This document shows, one piece after another, positions 22,601 through 33,738 of a stretch of 64,000 nt of DNA. Position 1 is the first letter of the stretch; each line of letters starts with the position of its first letter. Under the pieces are notes generated by a model. It was not told the DNA's origin. It saw only the letters and a list, made by a program, of their open reading frames with translations, and did no database searches. The stretch is from the NCBI GenBank assembly GCA_011503125.2, contig WWBZ02000001.1:2108001-2172000 (forward strand), in the 5' to 3' direction. Position numbers and translations under genes: made by a program. This DNA comes from Botryosphaeria dothidea. Taxonomy: Eukaryota; Ascomycota; Dothideomycetes; Botryosphaeriales; Botryosphaeriaceae.

Positions 22601-22838
22601 ATACATGATCAACTGGAAGAACCACCTCAGCGAGGTCCAAGCCCAGAAGACAGCCGGCGAGGACACGACAGGTATTCAGACCAGGAAGAAGACTTACACA
22701 GACAACGACTCTTCCAAGTATTGGTGTCTCAAGTGGGAGAACACCTACGCGCTGGAGGAATTGGAGCATCTTCACTCGCAGCAGCCGCCGCCAAAGACGA
22801 AGGCCAAGGGCTCGCGGACAAAGAAGGGAGGACGTTAA
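19607..22838 (+). CDS. ITC1: ISWI-complex subunit ITC1 (Acf1/WSTF-like, WAC-DDT-WHIM)
   Basis: Six coding exons: 19607-19609 (the ATG alone), 19662-19727, 19788-19846, 19910-19928, 19984-20049 and 20100-22838, about 983 residues. The spliced N-terminus (MVFYKRAPVAFVPDP, then VWMIKATGEIFTEYDKYANRLDFYRKK, which spans two exon joins) is the WAC DNA-binding region of Acf1/Itc1. A Pro-rich linker follows. A DDT domain is at about 395-455 (VWQTLNVHAEVFILDSF) and WHIM-like blocks are near 532 (FDWIDHLGRRSF) and 772 (RCLGKDRFCNTYWWLERWG), with a Lys/Glu-rich coiled coil between them and a basic tail. Known role: the large partner of the Isw2 ATPase, directing nucleosome spacing and gene repression. 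All six exons join in phase. The tiny 3-nt and 19-nt exons make the 5' end easy to misannotate. Confidence 0.88.
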
Positions 22839-23902
22839 GTCCACATCGTGCCTAGTCCAAAGTCTTCCGGATGCCAACATCAGAAGACTTGTCGGAACGC
22901 GTGACGTTTTGTACACGGGCAGTCACTGGGCAGCTCCGACCAAATTCAATGACGGAATGCGTCATGTAACGTGTCTTGCGGGTTGCATGGGTTTCACAGT
23001 TTCTTTCTCATCTAGAGCGACATGACTGAGGAGCGGCATGAGATGTTTTACGCGGAGCTCCAGGTTCCTCTCCTCAGCTCAACTGTCCTGGGCTCTTCCG
23101 ATGTGCGGCATAATCTCGGAGCCACTTTTTTCACAAAAGGTTGTTTCCTGCTCTCAGCAGAGTATAGTCCGTGTGTTCTGGACTGGCACTGTTGTCTGAG
23201 AATGGTAGCAACTCATGATAATGCCAGGTTTCCGTGACGACATTGGCAGAGACTTTTTTTTATCTATCTCTTTCTTATTTCTTTCCTTCTCGACTTCTCT
23301 CATGGCGGCATCTCACGGGCGTTGCAAAGGTGGTATGAATGTGGGCGGCTGTTCAGAACTTCCTGATGCATAGTATGGGATGCTGAGGGCTGGGGAGGTT
23401 TTGCTATCTGGCGATGGTGCTCTCGGCGCTCTGGTGCACACTTGCGGTGGGATGCGACAGAAAAGATTTCAATTGTTGTCCTTTTCTCTTTTTATTGTCT
23501 TTTCAACTTGCAGTAGAGTTCGATCGCTTGCGCTCAGGGGACCGCTTCGGATAGGTCCTCTGCCACCAGGCTGCTGCTCGGGCGCCTTCAAGCAGATTAC
23601 ATGTACATTAGATGGAGCGCTCCAGCCGATGGGGGATACTCGCGTGCCATGAAAAAGTAGCAAACAAGCGAAATGGGTAAACACAGGTGACGGTGTGGCG
23701 CGAACGGACAAATGTGTGCCTCAGGCAGTCTGACGTCGTTTGTCCGGATAGGATGCAAACGGGGCAAACCTTAGGGCTGTCGCGCGACCGCAGTGCATCC
23801 CCCACACGCGGACCTCAGCTCATCTCCGCCCAAATGCGCCCCAAGTAACTTTCGCTATCTCACCTATCCAAATATTCATAGCGCTCTTTCAAGTCGCTCA
23901 GC
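22839..23902. other. Intergenic region between ITC1 and SGF73
   Basis: About 1.06 kb between tandem genes. The left part should be the ITC1 3' UTR. The right part, with a C-rich stretch near 23790-23880, is the probable SGF73 promoter. T-rich runs occur near 23253-23300. Short ORFs on both strands have no recognisable content. Confidence 0.45.
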
Positions 23903-25380
23903 ATGGTGGCTAACGGTGCGCGCAAGGGTAAGCCCGTCCCCGGTCGCGTGTCTACTCACCTCCGCACCTTGCTGACATTCGTTCGCGACACACCCAGGCG
24001 CCAAGCAGAGCCTTGTCGACGCCCGCGCCTTTGATGGTATATTCACCGAGAAGGAGAAGAAGCCCGCAACCTTCAAACTCAGAAAGGCAACCGTCAAACA
24101 AACCCAGCCGGGTAACTGGAAGGAGAGCGAGATAGTCGGTACGCCGCAAACACAACGGCTGCGCCGCAAGGAACTTCTCCCCATGTGCTGACAACAGCTC
24201 TTATCTCCGCTTAGATGCCAATAATAAGAAGGTCGAACCAGCATCTGCGCCCACTTCGCCGCTTGTGAATCAGCTCGACGAAAAAACCACTGCCGCGTTC
24301 CCGACCAATCGCCCCCTAGACGACCACCTCGACACCGTGCAATGCCGCCACTGCCGCCGGCCGGTCTTGCGAACCGCAGCGAAAGATCACATCAAGGAAT
24401 GTCTAGACAAGAAACAGGCGAAGTTGAAGAAGAAGAAGGAAGCCAAGGAGGCTAAAGAGGCGGCGATTCGGCGTGAGAAGGGCATTGTCGACGACGATGA
24501 GGACGGTCCCCCCAAGAATGCTCGTAAGAGCGCCAAGGGTGCGCTGGATGGTGAAGGCGCGAAGAAGAGCAAGAAGCGCAAGGCGGATGGAGATGCAGAG
24601 AAGGCACCGGCCAAAAAGAAGAAGAAGGACGAACCCAAGGCCAAGGCGCCGAAGCCCAAGGGGCCTGTCGATGTTGAAAAGCAGTGTGGTGTCTTGCTGC
24701 CGAACGGATCCATGTGCGCAAGAAGCTTGACCTGCAAGAGCCACTCGATGGGCGCAAAGCGCGCGGTGCCCGGCCGCAGCTTGCCGTACGATATGTTGCT
24801 CGCGCAGTATCAAAAGAAGAATCAGGCGAAGCAGCAGCGGGCGGCCATCGACGCTAACGCTCCGCTGGCGGACGATTTTGACAACCATGGACCTATCGAC
24901 TCGGACGAAGAAAAAGACGCCATCATGGCCGCCATCGCCCGTTCCCGCCCCGCCCCCCTCGTTTCTAGGCCGCTGGTCTCCATGCAGTCGAAATACCGCA
25001 ATATTCGGATCAAGGAGATGCTACAGAACGCCATGGGCGGTTCTCGTGGCTCTGGTCTCTTCTCAACAGGCCTCCCGCCAGCGAACAACCATCCCCCTCA
25101 CTCTGCTGCCACCACGGATGGCGGTATGGGTGCGCCACGCGCCCCTACTACCAATTTCCTGAGCGGAATTTTCGGACCTCCGGACCAGGGCTCAGCATTC
25201 GCTGGTTTCATGAGCAGTGCAGCTGGCAGTGCTGTCGGTGATGGTATGAGCGTGGATGGCAGCAGCGTCGCGGCGAGGAGGCAGGCGAGTGTGGGGGGCC
25301 CGAGACAAATCCTGCCAGGACAGCTACCAGGCCCGCCAAGTAGGAAGCAGAGCGTCAGTGGTGTTGGCGCGGTAGGCTGA
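23903..25380 (+). CDS. SGF73: SAGA deubiquitination-module subunit SGF73 (ataxin-7 family)
   Basis: Three exons: 23903-23927, 23998-24138 and 24215-25380, 443 residues. A first zinc-finger-like element has C99, C102, H114 and C118 (CRHCRRPVLRTAAKDHIKEC). A long Lys/Ala/Glu-rich linker follows. The SCA7 domain at about 211-250 contains CGVLLPNGSMCARSLTCKSHS and a KRAVPGRSLPYD end, the hallmark of ataxin-7/Sgf73. The C-terminal third is disordered and Ser/Gly/Pro-rich. Known role: it anchors the Ubp8 deubiquitinase module to SAGA and aids H2B deubiquitination and mRNA export. The start at 23903 gives MVANGARKGAKQSLVDARAF across the first splice. Both splices are in phase with GTAAGC and GTACGC donors. 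Confidence 0.92.
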
Positions 25381-27100
25381 GTCAGGCTGATTCTATCTTC
25401 CATTCGCGTGTCTTTTCTCCCTTTATGCCAGCGTGTTTTCGTCGGATAAATCTGGACTGGATCGGAGACCGGGCCTGGATCGGAGTTGTTTAGGATTTCT
25501 TCAAGGCTTTTCTCTTTCTGTCTTCTTATACGCCTTGGTTGGGTACTTCTCTTTACCGACTCCGTGAGGAGCACTCGTTCCTGTGAAAAACAGTCTACTT
25601 ATATTATTACGGAAGGCGGCACGGGGCCGCTGCTTTGACGAGGACCTGGAGGTCGAGGGGATGGCTGGCGTACGATACCCTCAATGATAACTGCTTTTGC
25701 GTGATTGTTTTCGAAGATGAAAACCTGAATGCGGCCTTTGATCTGCGAATCTGTTATTGACATGTAAAACAATCTTTCTTGGATTACATTTAAGTGTTGC
25801 AAAGAGGCCCCATACGCAGGCACGGAGCAGCACGATAGCACGGCCACGACTTGCTCTTTGTCGTTTAGCTCCGGCGGTTTAGACACACTAGTCGCGCAGG
25901 AATTTCGGCGGGCGAAACAACCTTCCTGCGCAAACGCGCTCAAGACAACCCGTTGCCGCCACCGCATGTTCTTCTTTCCTCGCAACGACAACAAACGAGC
26001 GTACGAACCAGGCGATTGCTTTCCCGCGGTGACGAGAAACCTCACCGAGCTATCACGAGCCAGATCATAGCCTACACAGCTGTCTGGTGCTGAGTGATCA
26101 CAAGAACAGAGATCGGAGCGGGGGTCAGGGCTCTTGCTGAGCCTTGTCCTGCACAAAAAGCAGAGCAGCGTACATCTGTGTTCTGCGCCCGTTTGTTGCG
26201 CTGTCGACTACATCGCCTTCCGCCTTTACCCTTTCCCGATTCATCATATTCCCTAGTCACTTCTACTTTTCTCTTCTTTTTCTCTAACTTCCGTCAGCCT
26301 CGTTTCTCTAGCCACTTTACCCGTTTGTTCGCTCATTTCATACTCGCGCCATTGGCTTTTCTGACCTTGTTCTTCCCTGTCTTTGGCCTTAATTTCCTCC
26401 TCCGTCATTTCATGTCTTCTCTTCGGAGTTGCAGACACGTTCATGCACGCGCACCCTTCTGCCTAGGGGTTACCTGCGCTCATGACGACAATCCAACCAG
26501 CTCTGGAGGCCTTGGATATCTTTTTTCTCTGCGGCCTGATGGTTCTTGTACCGGAAGGCTCGTACGTCGGCCAATGACAGTGCTAAATGTAGTTTTCAAT
26601 CGGAGGCGCGTTCCTTAGGGTTGGAGGGAGTTGTGTGTGTGGCATGGATGGTTGGGTCGGAGGGTGAAGGGCAGGGAAAGAGAGGGGGTGAAGAGGACAG
26701 TGATTGTGAGTTGGTGATGCGGCCGGTGTGAAGCGGTGAGGAAGAGAGGCTTGACTGGTGGGAGAACGGAGGGAAAGGGCTGGAAGGGAAGTGGTCTTTG
26801 GGAGTGGTGGTCGGTTGAAGGTTGAGGATGGTGGGTGGTAGTCATTCCGAATTGCCCTATGATGAAAGCAAGCCAAAGTCGCAGACAACCCGGGCAACTC
26901 CTCTCGAGGAGTCGTCGTCGCTAGGTTTGTCGATGTGAACTAGAGAGCTAATTTGAGGGCACAATCCTGTTGGACATTCATTCTCTTGTGCTAGAAAAAA
27001 CATGATGCAGAAATCCAGATATCCTCCGCTCCATCTTCCCGTGATTCTACAATGCATGCGTATACATATCTACAAGTTCGACATCCAAGTCACGGGCACT
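25381..27100. other. Convergent intergenic region, SGF73 and TAZ1
   Basis: About 1.7 kb between two gene ends, longer than two 3' UTRs need. A T/C-rich stretch at 26230-26420 resembles a fungal promoter or leader and is followed by a 31-codon ORF starting at 26481. I could not extend it into a convincing gene. A G-rich purine stretch lies at 26620-26840. Minus ORF 25599-26156 (185 codons) has no motif. Confidence 0.4.
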
Positions 27101-28425
27101 TCAGGTATCTTTGACCCAACTCTCATCGTCCATCTTACCCTCCTGCTTCGGTCCTTCTAGTGCCCAGGTCTCAACTAAACCCGCTTTGGGATCCTCATCC
27201 GGCCAGCCCCTGTTCCTTCTTACCTTCAGAACTTCCTCTCTTACGCGCATGGTACACTCTTTCCTAAGATTCACCGCCTCTTTTCCATACTTCAATCCCT
27301 CATTCAGCATTCCGACCTCCAATTTCTCACTTCCCTCTTCCTTTTCCTTCAGCTTTGTCCACTTCTCCCTCAGATCTCCGAAGATCTTCTCCACATCTAC
27401 CTTGTCCCCAAATGTCACACTCACGGCCTTCCCCGGCCTCGGGAGGAACCGTGGGAACTCGCGCGCCTCGTGCATGATCTGGTCAGGGCCCTCAACCCAC
27501 ATGGGAACGAGGTCTGGGCACGGGTCGCTCTCGAGGATCAAGCGCGCGACGCCCCACTTGAAATAGCGCATCGTGCGGTCCTCTTTCTGGTGCACCTTGC
27601 CCTCCGGGAATATGTGCACCCAGGCGTGACGCCGGGAGAGGTAGGCTGCGGGCGCGGGGAACGAGTCGTCGCCGGTGGTGGTGTAGGTGAGGGTGCCGGA
27701 GCTGAAGGGATCGGGGATGTCGGCGGCAGGCTCGTTACGAGCAGCGGGCGCGGAGAAGGGAGTGCGCGAGAGGAGGCGGATGGCCTGCGTTATGGTGGGT
27801 TGGAAGAGGCCGCCGTACGGGGAGTGCGCGAGGCGGTGGCACGGGAGCGTTTGGCCGAGGGAGAAGAAGGTAGAGAGGAGCCTGATGCGAGGAAGTGGTC
27901 AGCATGCCGTGGTAGTCTCTGCGCTGTATGAGGGATGTACCTGTTCGGAAACGCGAGGTCGTGGCTGGCAAGGCTCCAGCGCAAGTTGTCTGGATTGAAC
28001 ATGTATCGCAATGGCAAGGTGCCCCAGATCAATGGATCATCTAATCTGAATAATGCGAACGGGTGGAACAGTTAGCACGGCAGTCTTGTAGCAAGATGCA
28101 TTCTTTGCGCAAAAGCGTCAGGGCGTACATCATACACGGATACGTGGTTGGAGACTGCCATCATCAGGCTTCGAGTTAGTCGCGCGAGTTGCTTTGCGCC
28201 ATTGAGTCGTGGAGCTTCAGACTTACCCGTTATCAATCCTCGCTGTCGTCCCTGGACATCCTTGCGCTCGTCGAGCAACTTGAGAAAGTTGTCCATGCCA
28301 TTGACCTCGAGATTGCTGAGACCAACCAGAAATCCTCGGCTCAGCAGGCCCACGGCGCCCATGATGACCACGGAGCCACAGCGCCATGGTAGACTGGGAG
28401 CGGCCGGGTGCTCCTCCTGCGGCAT
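27101..28425 (-). CDS. TAZ1: Tafazzin-type cardiolipin transacylase
   Basis: Four exons on the minus strand: 28425-28227, 28154-28136, 28045-27941 and 27881-27101, 367 residues. The acyltransferase motif NHVSVLD (H70-X4-D75) is assembled from exons 2 and 3, and FPEG is at 199-202 (HIFPEGKVHQ). SHDLAFPN and SLGQTLPCHR match tafazzin. Known role: a phospholipid-lysophospholipid transacylase of the mitochondrial membranes facing the intermembrane space that remodels cardiolipin. Compared with yeast and animal tafazzins there is an extra Pro/Ala/Ser-rich insertion of about 50 residues (roughly 133-190) between the first motifs and FPEG. All splice junctions are in phase. It is divergent from the NOSIP-like gene, 394 bp apart, so the promoter is probably shared. 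Confidence 0.92.
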
Positions 28426-28819
28426 AGCGGATTACGGTCGATGCATCAAAACGAGGGTGCTGGATGAAGAAAAGAGAGGAACGAAGAAAAGGAAGTGGAG
28501 TGACGGGCGGAGTTTGACACACAGAGTTGTTGAGCCCTAAGTTTTCTAAAAATCGACATGGGCTGAACACGACCGGGCCAGGGACTTGGCCGTGACAGCA
28601 GTCTGTGGGGAGCTTGGACTCCTCCCGCACGCGCCGCTTTGCCGGCTTCCTCTCCGCATTTTTTCCCGCAGCCGCAAGAATCCGTCGTCATCGCCGATGA
28701 GAGGAGGCACCTGCACACGCGCCTTTCTGCCGACGCCGCCGACCCGTAAACCGCATTCCCCACGCGACACCCGCTGGAGCCAACACCACGCCGCGCCGAA
28801 GCTGCCCGGCCTATTCACT
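28426..28819. promoter_or_regulatory. Divergent promoter of TAZ1 and the NOSIP-like gene
   Basis: These 394 bp between two start codons must serve both genes. The half next to the RING gene is C-rich with scattered CCGCC stretches. No TATA box or CCAAT box stands out. Confidence 0.55.
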
Positions 28820-30053
28820 ATGTCGCACAGTATGGGTTGAATCTTTCCCGGTGATTTTATGCAAAACTCTGACCGACGACAGGCAAGCGCAACACCTCTC
28901 TGGCCTTCTTCACCTCATATGAGCGCGAACAGCTCAAGTCTACGTGGGGCACAGCGCGCACTCGTCTCAATCGCGATTCCTTCCTACCGTTTTCCTCCTG
29001 CAAGCTATGTCTGCTACCGTCGCGCGACCCGGTCGCATGCTCTCATGGGGATATCTTCTGCCGTGAATGCGCCATCAATAACCTGCTGGCCCAGCGCAAG
29101 GAAATCAAACGGCTAGAGAAGGAAGCTGAGAGGAGGGCTGAAGAAAACACAGAAGAGAAAGAGAGACAGACGGCTGAGGAGGAAAAGAGGGCCATCGACG
29201 ACTTTGAAAGGGTGCAGATGGGACTGGAGGCACAGGGGATGGGCGGGAAAATCATCGGAAGGGAAGGAGGAAAGGTCACGGTGGAACGGGAGGTTGATGG
29301 AACAGATGGCAAGAAGGGCGTCAAGAGAAAGTTCGAGTTCGACGAAGAGGAGGTATTGAGGGTGGCAAGGGAAGAACGCAGCAAGGTGCGCAAGGCGCTG
29401 AGCGACGAAAAGGTGGGTGTGCCCTTAACCAAGCTATCGGCTCGTTGCTGCTATTTGCAGGAATTACACTGACTTTATTATGCCAGCGCGAGGCGATATC
29501 GAAGTCAACATTACCCTCTTTCTGGGTCCCCTCACAAACGCCCGACACCAATACTGCCAACAGCGACTCGTTGCATGCTGTTGCTAAACAGACCAAACTG
29601 AACCCAATCTGTCCTGGATCGCCCGATGATGATCCACATGAATACGCACTGAAGACGCTTACCTCCTTAAACTTCATCGAGGAGAAGGACTCAAAGAGTG
29701 GCGACCCGGTCCGGAGCTGTCCTAGCTGTCGCAAAGCTCTTACCAACGCGACAAAGGCAGTGCTAGCAATACCCTGCGGACACGTGCTTTGCAAACCCTG
29801 CGCCAACAAGTTCATGACACCGCACAACGAAGCCGACGCGCACGATCCCACAGCCGAATTTGGCGTCATTAGATGCTACGTATGCGAAATTTCCTTGACA
29901 CCCGAGAAGAAATCGAAGAAAGGCAAAGAAGGCAAGAAGAAGGAGAAAGAGAAACTGAAGCCCGGTCTCGTTGAAATTAGGACCGAAGGCACAGGCTTCG
30001 CTGGTGGCGGAAAAAACATGGTAGAAAAACAGGGAGTAGCCTTTCAGTGCTAG
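28820..30053 (+). CDS. NOSIP-family RING/U-box protein, probable E3 ubiquitin ligase
   Basis: Three exons: 28820-28829, 28883-29412 and 29487-30053, 368 residues. The first coding exon is only 10 nt. The N-terminus [19 protein letters not shown] is the diagnostic start of NOSIP proteins. It is followed by a first zinc/U-box half (C43, C46, C56, H58, C63, C66; [11 protein letters not shown]...CRECAINNL). A coiled-coil-like Glu/Arg region follows, then a C-terminal RING with [25 protein letters not shown] and RCYVCEISL, and a Lys-rich tail. NOSIP proteins have E3 ligase activity and are found with spliceosomes in several eukaryotes. No animal-type nitric oxide synthase role is implied for a fungus. 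Confidence 0.88.
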
Positions 30054-31285
30054 CGCCTCATCCAATGACCCAACGCACCGGGCTTTCATCTTGAGGCTCG
30101 TTGATGACGTAGCGCCCCTATAGAAAATGACATGGAACAGCCCAAGCACATCTACCTTCCTTGTTAGGCATGTGGATCCTCAGAGTAGATCTACATTTGC
30201 CTATTCACCCCGCAATCTCTGGAGCAGAACTAAAACATACATAGATTCGAAGCCTGGTCTGCTGCATTGTGGTCTCTTTCGACGCAGCCGCTAGGCGATG
30301 ATTCATTCGGGAGCACAAATGACCTTCATACACTGGAATATGTGGCGCGCATCAGCCGGGAGCAACCTCAGAGATCAAACGACGCGGAGATTAGTGTTGT
30401 AACGGCAGATGGGCGAGGTTTCCAGAATGCCCCGTGTGCTCTGGCAACGACAAGGCGCGCGATGACTCAGAAACTATGTTGTGGGAAAATGGTATGTGTT
30501 ACTGTGCAGAGAGCAGTTAATCTAAGGCAGCGGAAAATGAGAGCGCGTAAGAGGGCAGCAGCGTCGGAATAGACCAAGTAATTTGGGCTCTCATGGACGC
30601 CCCGGCGGCGACTGCCTGTCTTCAGCCTTGGGCATAGGAAGCGCGATCGCGATGGCGCAAGGCGAAGGGCGAAGGGCGAAGGGCAAAGCGCAGACTGTGG
30701 GCGCTGTGGTCGGGCATGTTGGTGGTCTCCGGAGCTCATGCTGTCGTCATCCAACGCTGGCGACCGCGACGGGACGCAACCAAGTTGGCGGCGCAAGGCT
30801 GGCAGCTGGCAGTTGAGGTTGATGTTGAGTTAGTGGCGGCGCGTCTTGGGCACGCTTTTAAGGGTGGCTTGGCTGGTCGCGCATCCCTGCAAGGCGGCAG
30901 GCGCGGGCATAAAGCCCGCTGCCCTCGCTCGCAGCTGAGCAGCTGCGCCCAAGTCGCCCTGCCCACCACTCGCGCTGCTGCTTAAGTCCGCTTTCCTCCG
31001 ACAGTTCCATTTCCGTTGATTTTGTGTATACAACTGCTGCTGTTTCGGGCACGCGCATCGCATCGCCCAGCTGCTCCGCGCCAAGCTCTCTCTCCCGGCG
31101 CAGCTACACCGACGCTCTCCGTCCCGATCTCTCGTCTCGGGCGGTCGGGGGATCCACTTTACTGAGTGCTGCGCCGAATCATCGCCTCCGCATACCCACG
31201 CAGTCGGCTCTCCGTGTACGAGAGAGGCCACGCTAGCGCGCCCTCGCTCCGTCTATAAGTTTCGGTGTGTCTTCGCGCCATTAAC
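30054..31285. other. Intergenic region between the NOSIP-like gene and BUR6
   Basis: About 1.2 kb between tandem genes. It contains a 7-bp tandem repeat (30661-30688). A C-rich stretch runs into the BUR6 start. A TATAAG occurs at 31254-31259, only 27 bp before the BUR6 ATG, probably too close to act as a TATA box. No additional gene was recognised. Confidence 0.45.
30661..30688. repeat. 7-bp tandem repeat, four copies
   Basis: Unit GGCGAAG is present three times exactly and a fourth time as GGCAAAG. It is non-coding and upstream of BUR6. A short repeat like this is a likely length-variable marker. Confidence 0.85.
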
Positions 31286-32117
31286 ATGGACGACCCGGAG
31301 GACTCGTACGCGCCGCGCTCGCCCGATCTTTCAGCCTTCGACACTGAGCAGGCCGATCCCGAGCCACTCCCACCCCAACACCAAAAGTATCGCGGCTCCA
31401 TTTCGCACGCACCACCCCCGTCACCCTACGCCCCGCCCCCGAACGCTGCCGGCACTTATAATCCGCCGCCCACCGGCTACATCCCACCCCGGAACAGCAT
31501 CATCTTCCAATCCACACCCATGGCCGCACCCCACATCAAGTTCGAAGGTGAGGACGGCCAGCAATGGTCGCCCCTCTACTCTGCGCCCACCACGCTCAAG
31601 ACTGAGACCATGGAGCCAGGTGACCTCATGGACGCCAATGGCGGCATGATCAAAGCCGAGGCCAGGGAGCAGGCCCCGGGTGTCGCCGAGGGCATCGAGG
31701 TCAAGACCAAATTCCCCGCCGCTCGTATCAAACGGATCATGCAGGCCGACGAAGATGTCGGTAAAGTCGCCCAAGTCACGCCCCACGTTGTCGGTAAGCC
31801 TCAGCCCTATCCTCACCTAAGCCTGGTAGCAACCCCACCCACTAACATCGAATGCAGCCAAGGCACTCGAGCTGTTCATGATCTCACTTGTCACCAAGGC
31901 TGCTAATGAGGCGAAGAGCCGCTCGTCGAAGCGCGTCTCCGCCGCCCACCTCAAGCAGGCTGTCCTCCAAGACGAGCACTTTGATTTCCTCAACGACATT
32001 GTCAACAAGGTCTCGGATGCACCTGCGCCCGTCGACCGCGGTGGCTCGCCCGAGGAGGGCGAAGGCAAGAAGCGCAAGGCGGGTCGCAAGAAGCGCAAGG
32101 ACAGCAACGACTTTTGA
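31286..32117 (+). CDS. BUR6: NC2-alpha/DRAP1 histone-fold transcription regulator (Bur6)
   Basis: Two exons, 31286-31793 and 31858-32117, 255 residues. The N-terminal 135 residues are Pro-rich and disordered, an extension relative to the short yeast protein. A CBF/NF-Y-type histone fold covers about 140-225: [20 protein letters not shown], then [15 protein letters not shown] and [20 protein letters not shown] basic [11 protein letters not shown] tail ends the protein. Known role: it pairs with NC2-beta (Ncb2/Dr1), binds TBP on DNA and represses or tunes RNA polymerase II transcription. The intron (64 nt, GTAAGC donor) falls inside the histone fold and is phase 1. The start at 31286 is preferred over an upstream in-frame ATG at 31265. 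Confidence 0.9.
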
Positions 32118-32751
32118 CGGCTTCTGACGACCGCTACTTTTCTCCTTCACGCACACCATAGGATTTTTTCTTCGTTCCACGGTTTGGGGGTTTTACTGGC
32201 TGGCTTCTTGGGCATGGTTTAGCGGGGCACGGCATCGCCTCAGGTCACACACATACCTGTCGCTTTGGCATATGGCGCGGAAGGAGTACTGGCGGAAAAT
32301 TTGGGTGGACGGCTTCTCGGTGCACGGGATACAGTGTCTGCGCAGTCGCTTCGAAGTTTGCTGTAGTCTTTTTTGATTTGCATGGCGACGGCGAGTTTTT
32401 GACCCTCAATAACACGGGTCAGAGGAATGTCAGTTTCAAATGACAACGGAATCCAGCAGCTTGACGGGCCAACAAGGTGTCGAGGATTGCAACGTGTGGA
32501 ATGACTAAGCGGGCTGGGGAGCTTCTGCCCCAGGATCGGCGGAGCATGACCAGCGGCCGCCCACCTCTCACAACGCCGGCTGTCAGACCCTGCAGCGCGC
32601 GCGTCTCGTACTTTTTTCCAACGCGTCGCCCACGCACCTGATCCACATCGCAGCTGTTAGACTGCGTGCCGCGTGACAGGCGGCTCTCAAGTCTATTTCC
32701 CTTCGTTTCTGCTGTCTTTCGTCTCAACTTGCCGGCTCACACAGCTTCACC
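32118..32751. other. Intergenic region between BUR6 and NUC1
   Basis: These 634 bp hold the BUR6 3' UTR and the NUC1 promoter. A pyrimidine-rich stretch (about 32690-32745) directly precedes the NUC1 ATG, as is common at fungal start sites. Nothing else was recognised. Confidence 0.45.
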
Positions 32752-33738
32752 ATGTCGAAGGCTACTTTCGCTATCATTGCCGCTGCAGGTGCGGCTACTG
32801 GAGCTGCGGCTACAGCCGCCTTCTACTCGAGCAGCAAGAAAGAAGTCCCAACGGCCACAGTCCACTCCGCTGGCGTCGCACCCGTCCCCGCCGCTCCCAT
32901 CACGAAGAGCCTCGCCTCGCCCGCACCCGTCGATCCCAGCGGTCTCTACCAGTATGGCTTCCCAGGCCCCGTAAACGACTTGCGAACCGCAAAGTCGCTC
33001 ACATCGTCCTTCGACCGACGCACACGCAACCCGCATTGGGTAGCCGAACACATCACACCCGAATCACTCGCGACCCACAACGGCGACCGCAAGCATAGCT
33101 CCTTCGTCGAGGACGCCTCGATCCCGGAGAAGTTCCGCGCGAAGCTGAAGGACTACTTCCGCAGCGGCTACGACCGCGGACACCAAGTGCCGGCCGCAGA
33201 CGCCAAATGGAGCCAGGAAGCCATGAACGACACGTTCGCGTTGAGCAACATGTGCCCCCAGGTCGGCGATGGCTTCAACCGCGACTACTGGGCGCACTTT
33301 GAGGACTTCTGCCGCCGCCTCACCCACCGCTACCCCAGCGTCCGCATCGTCACCGGCCCGCTGTATCTCCCCCGCCGCGAGGCCGACGGCAAGTGGCGCG
33401 TCAGCTACGAGGTCATTGGCAGCCCGCCCAACGTTGCGGTCCCGACGCACTTCTACAAGGTCATCTTCGCGGAGGATGGCAAGACGGGAGGAGACGTGGC
33501 TCTGGGAGCATTCGTGCTGCCCAATGCACCTATCTCGAACGATAAGCCGCTTCAAGATTTTGAGGTCCCGCTTGAGGCAGTGGAGAGGGCTAGCGGCCTG
33601 GAATTCGCTGGCAAGCTTCCGGTATCGCGCAGGAAGAAGCTGTGTGCTGAATTTGCTTGCTCGCTCGTGGTGAAGGAGTACAAGGAGAGGCAGAAGAGCT
33701 TTGCTGCCAAACCTGGCTTGCCGTCTCCCTCCAGGTGA
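32752..33738 (+). CDS. NUC1: Mitochondrial DNA/RNA non-specific nuclease (EndoG/NUC1)
   Basis: A single exon of 328 residues. The N-terminus is an Ala-rich hydrophobic segment (about 5-25) serving as mitochondrial signal and membrane anchor. The nuclease domain contains the catalytic DRGH (141-144) in YDRGHQVPAAD and the metal-binding Asn in GFNRDYW (N176), preceded by LSNMCPQ. Length and order match yeast Nuc1 and animal endonuclease G. Known role: a Mg-dependent nuclease of the mitochondrial inner membrane that degrades DNA and RNA and takes part in apoptosis-like death and mitochondrial DNA turnover. It ends 391 bp from the convergent TIM13 gene. Confidence 0.95.
   Translation: MSKATFAIIAAAGAATGAAATAAFYSSSKKEVPTATVHSAGVAPVPAAPITKSLASPAPVDPSGLYQYGFPGPVNDLRTAKSLTSSFDRRTRNPHWVAEHITPESLATHNGDRKHSSFVEDASIPEKFRAKLKDYFRSGYDRGHQVPAADAKWSQEAMNDTFALSNMCPQVGDGFNRDYWAHFEDFCRRLTHRYPSVRIVTGPLYLPRREADGKWRVSYEVIGSPPNVAVPTHFYKVIFAEDGKTGGDVALGAFVLPNAPISNDKPLQDFEVPLEAVERASGLEFAGKLPVSRRKKLCAEFACSLVVKEYKERQKSFAAKPGLPSPSR

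Noticed and set aside
25599..26156. Minus ORF of 185 codons between SGF73 and TAZ1
   Set aside because: No recognisable motif or domain, and composition unlike the neighbouring genes.
30240..30260. tRNA T-loop-like sequence (cttcgaatct on the minus strand)
   Set aside because: The flanking bases do not pair as a T stem, and no acceptor or anticodon arm could be built around it.
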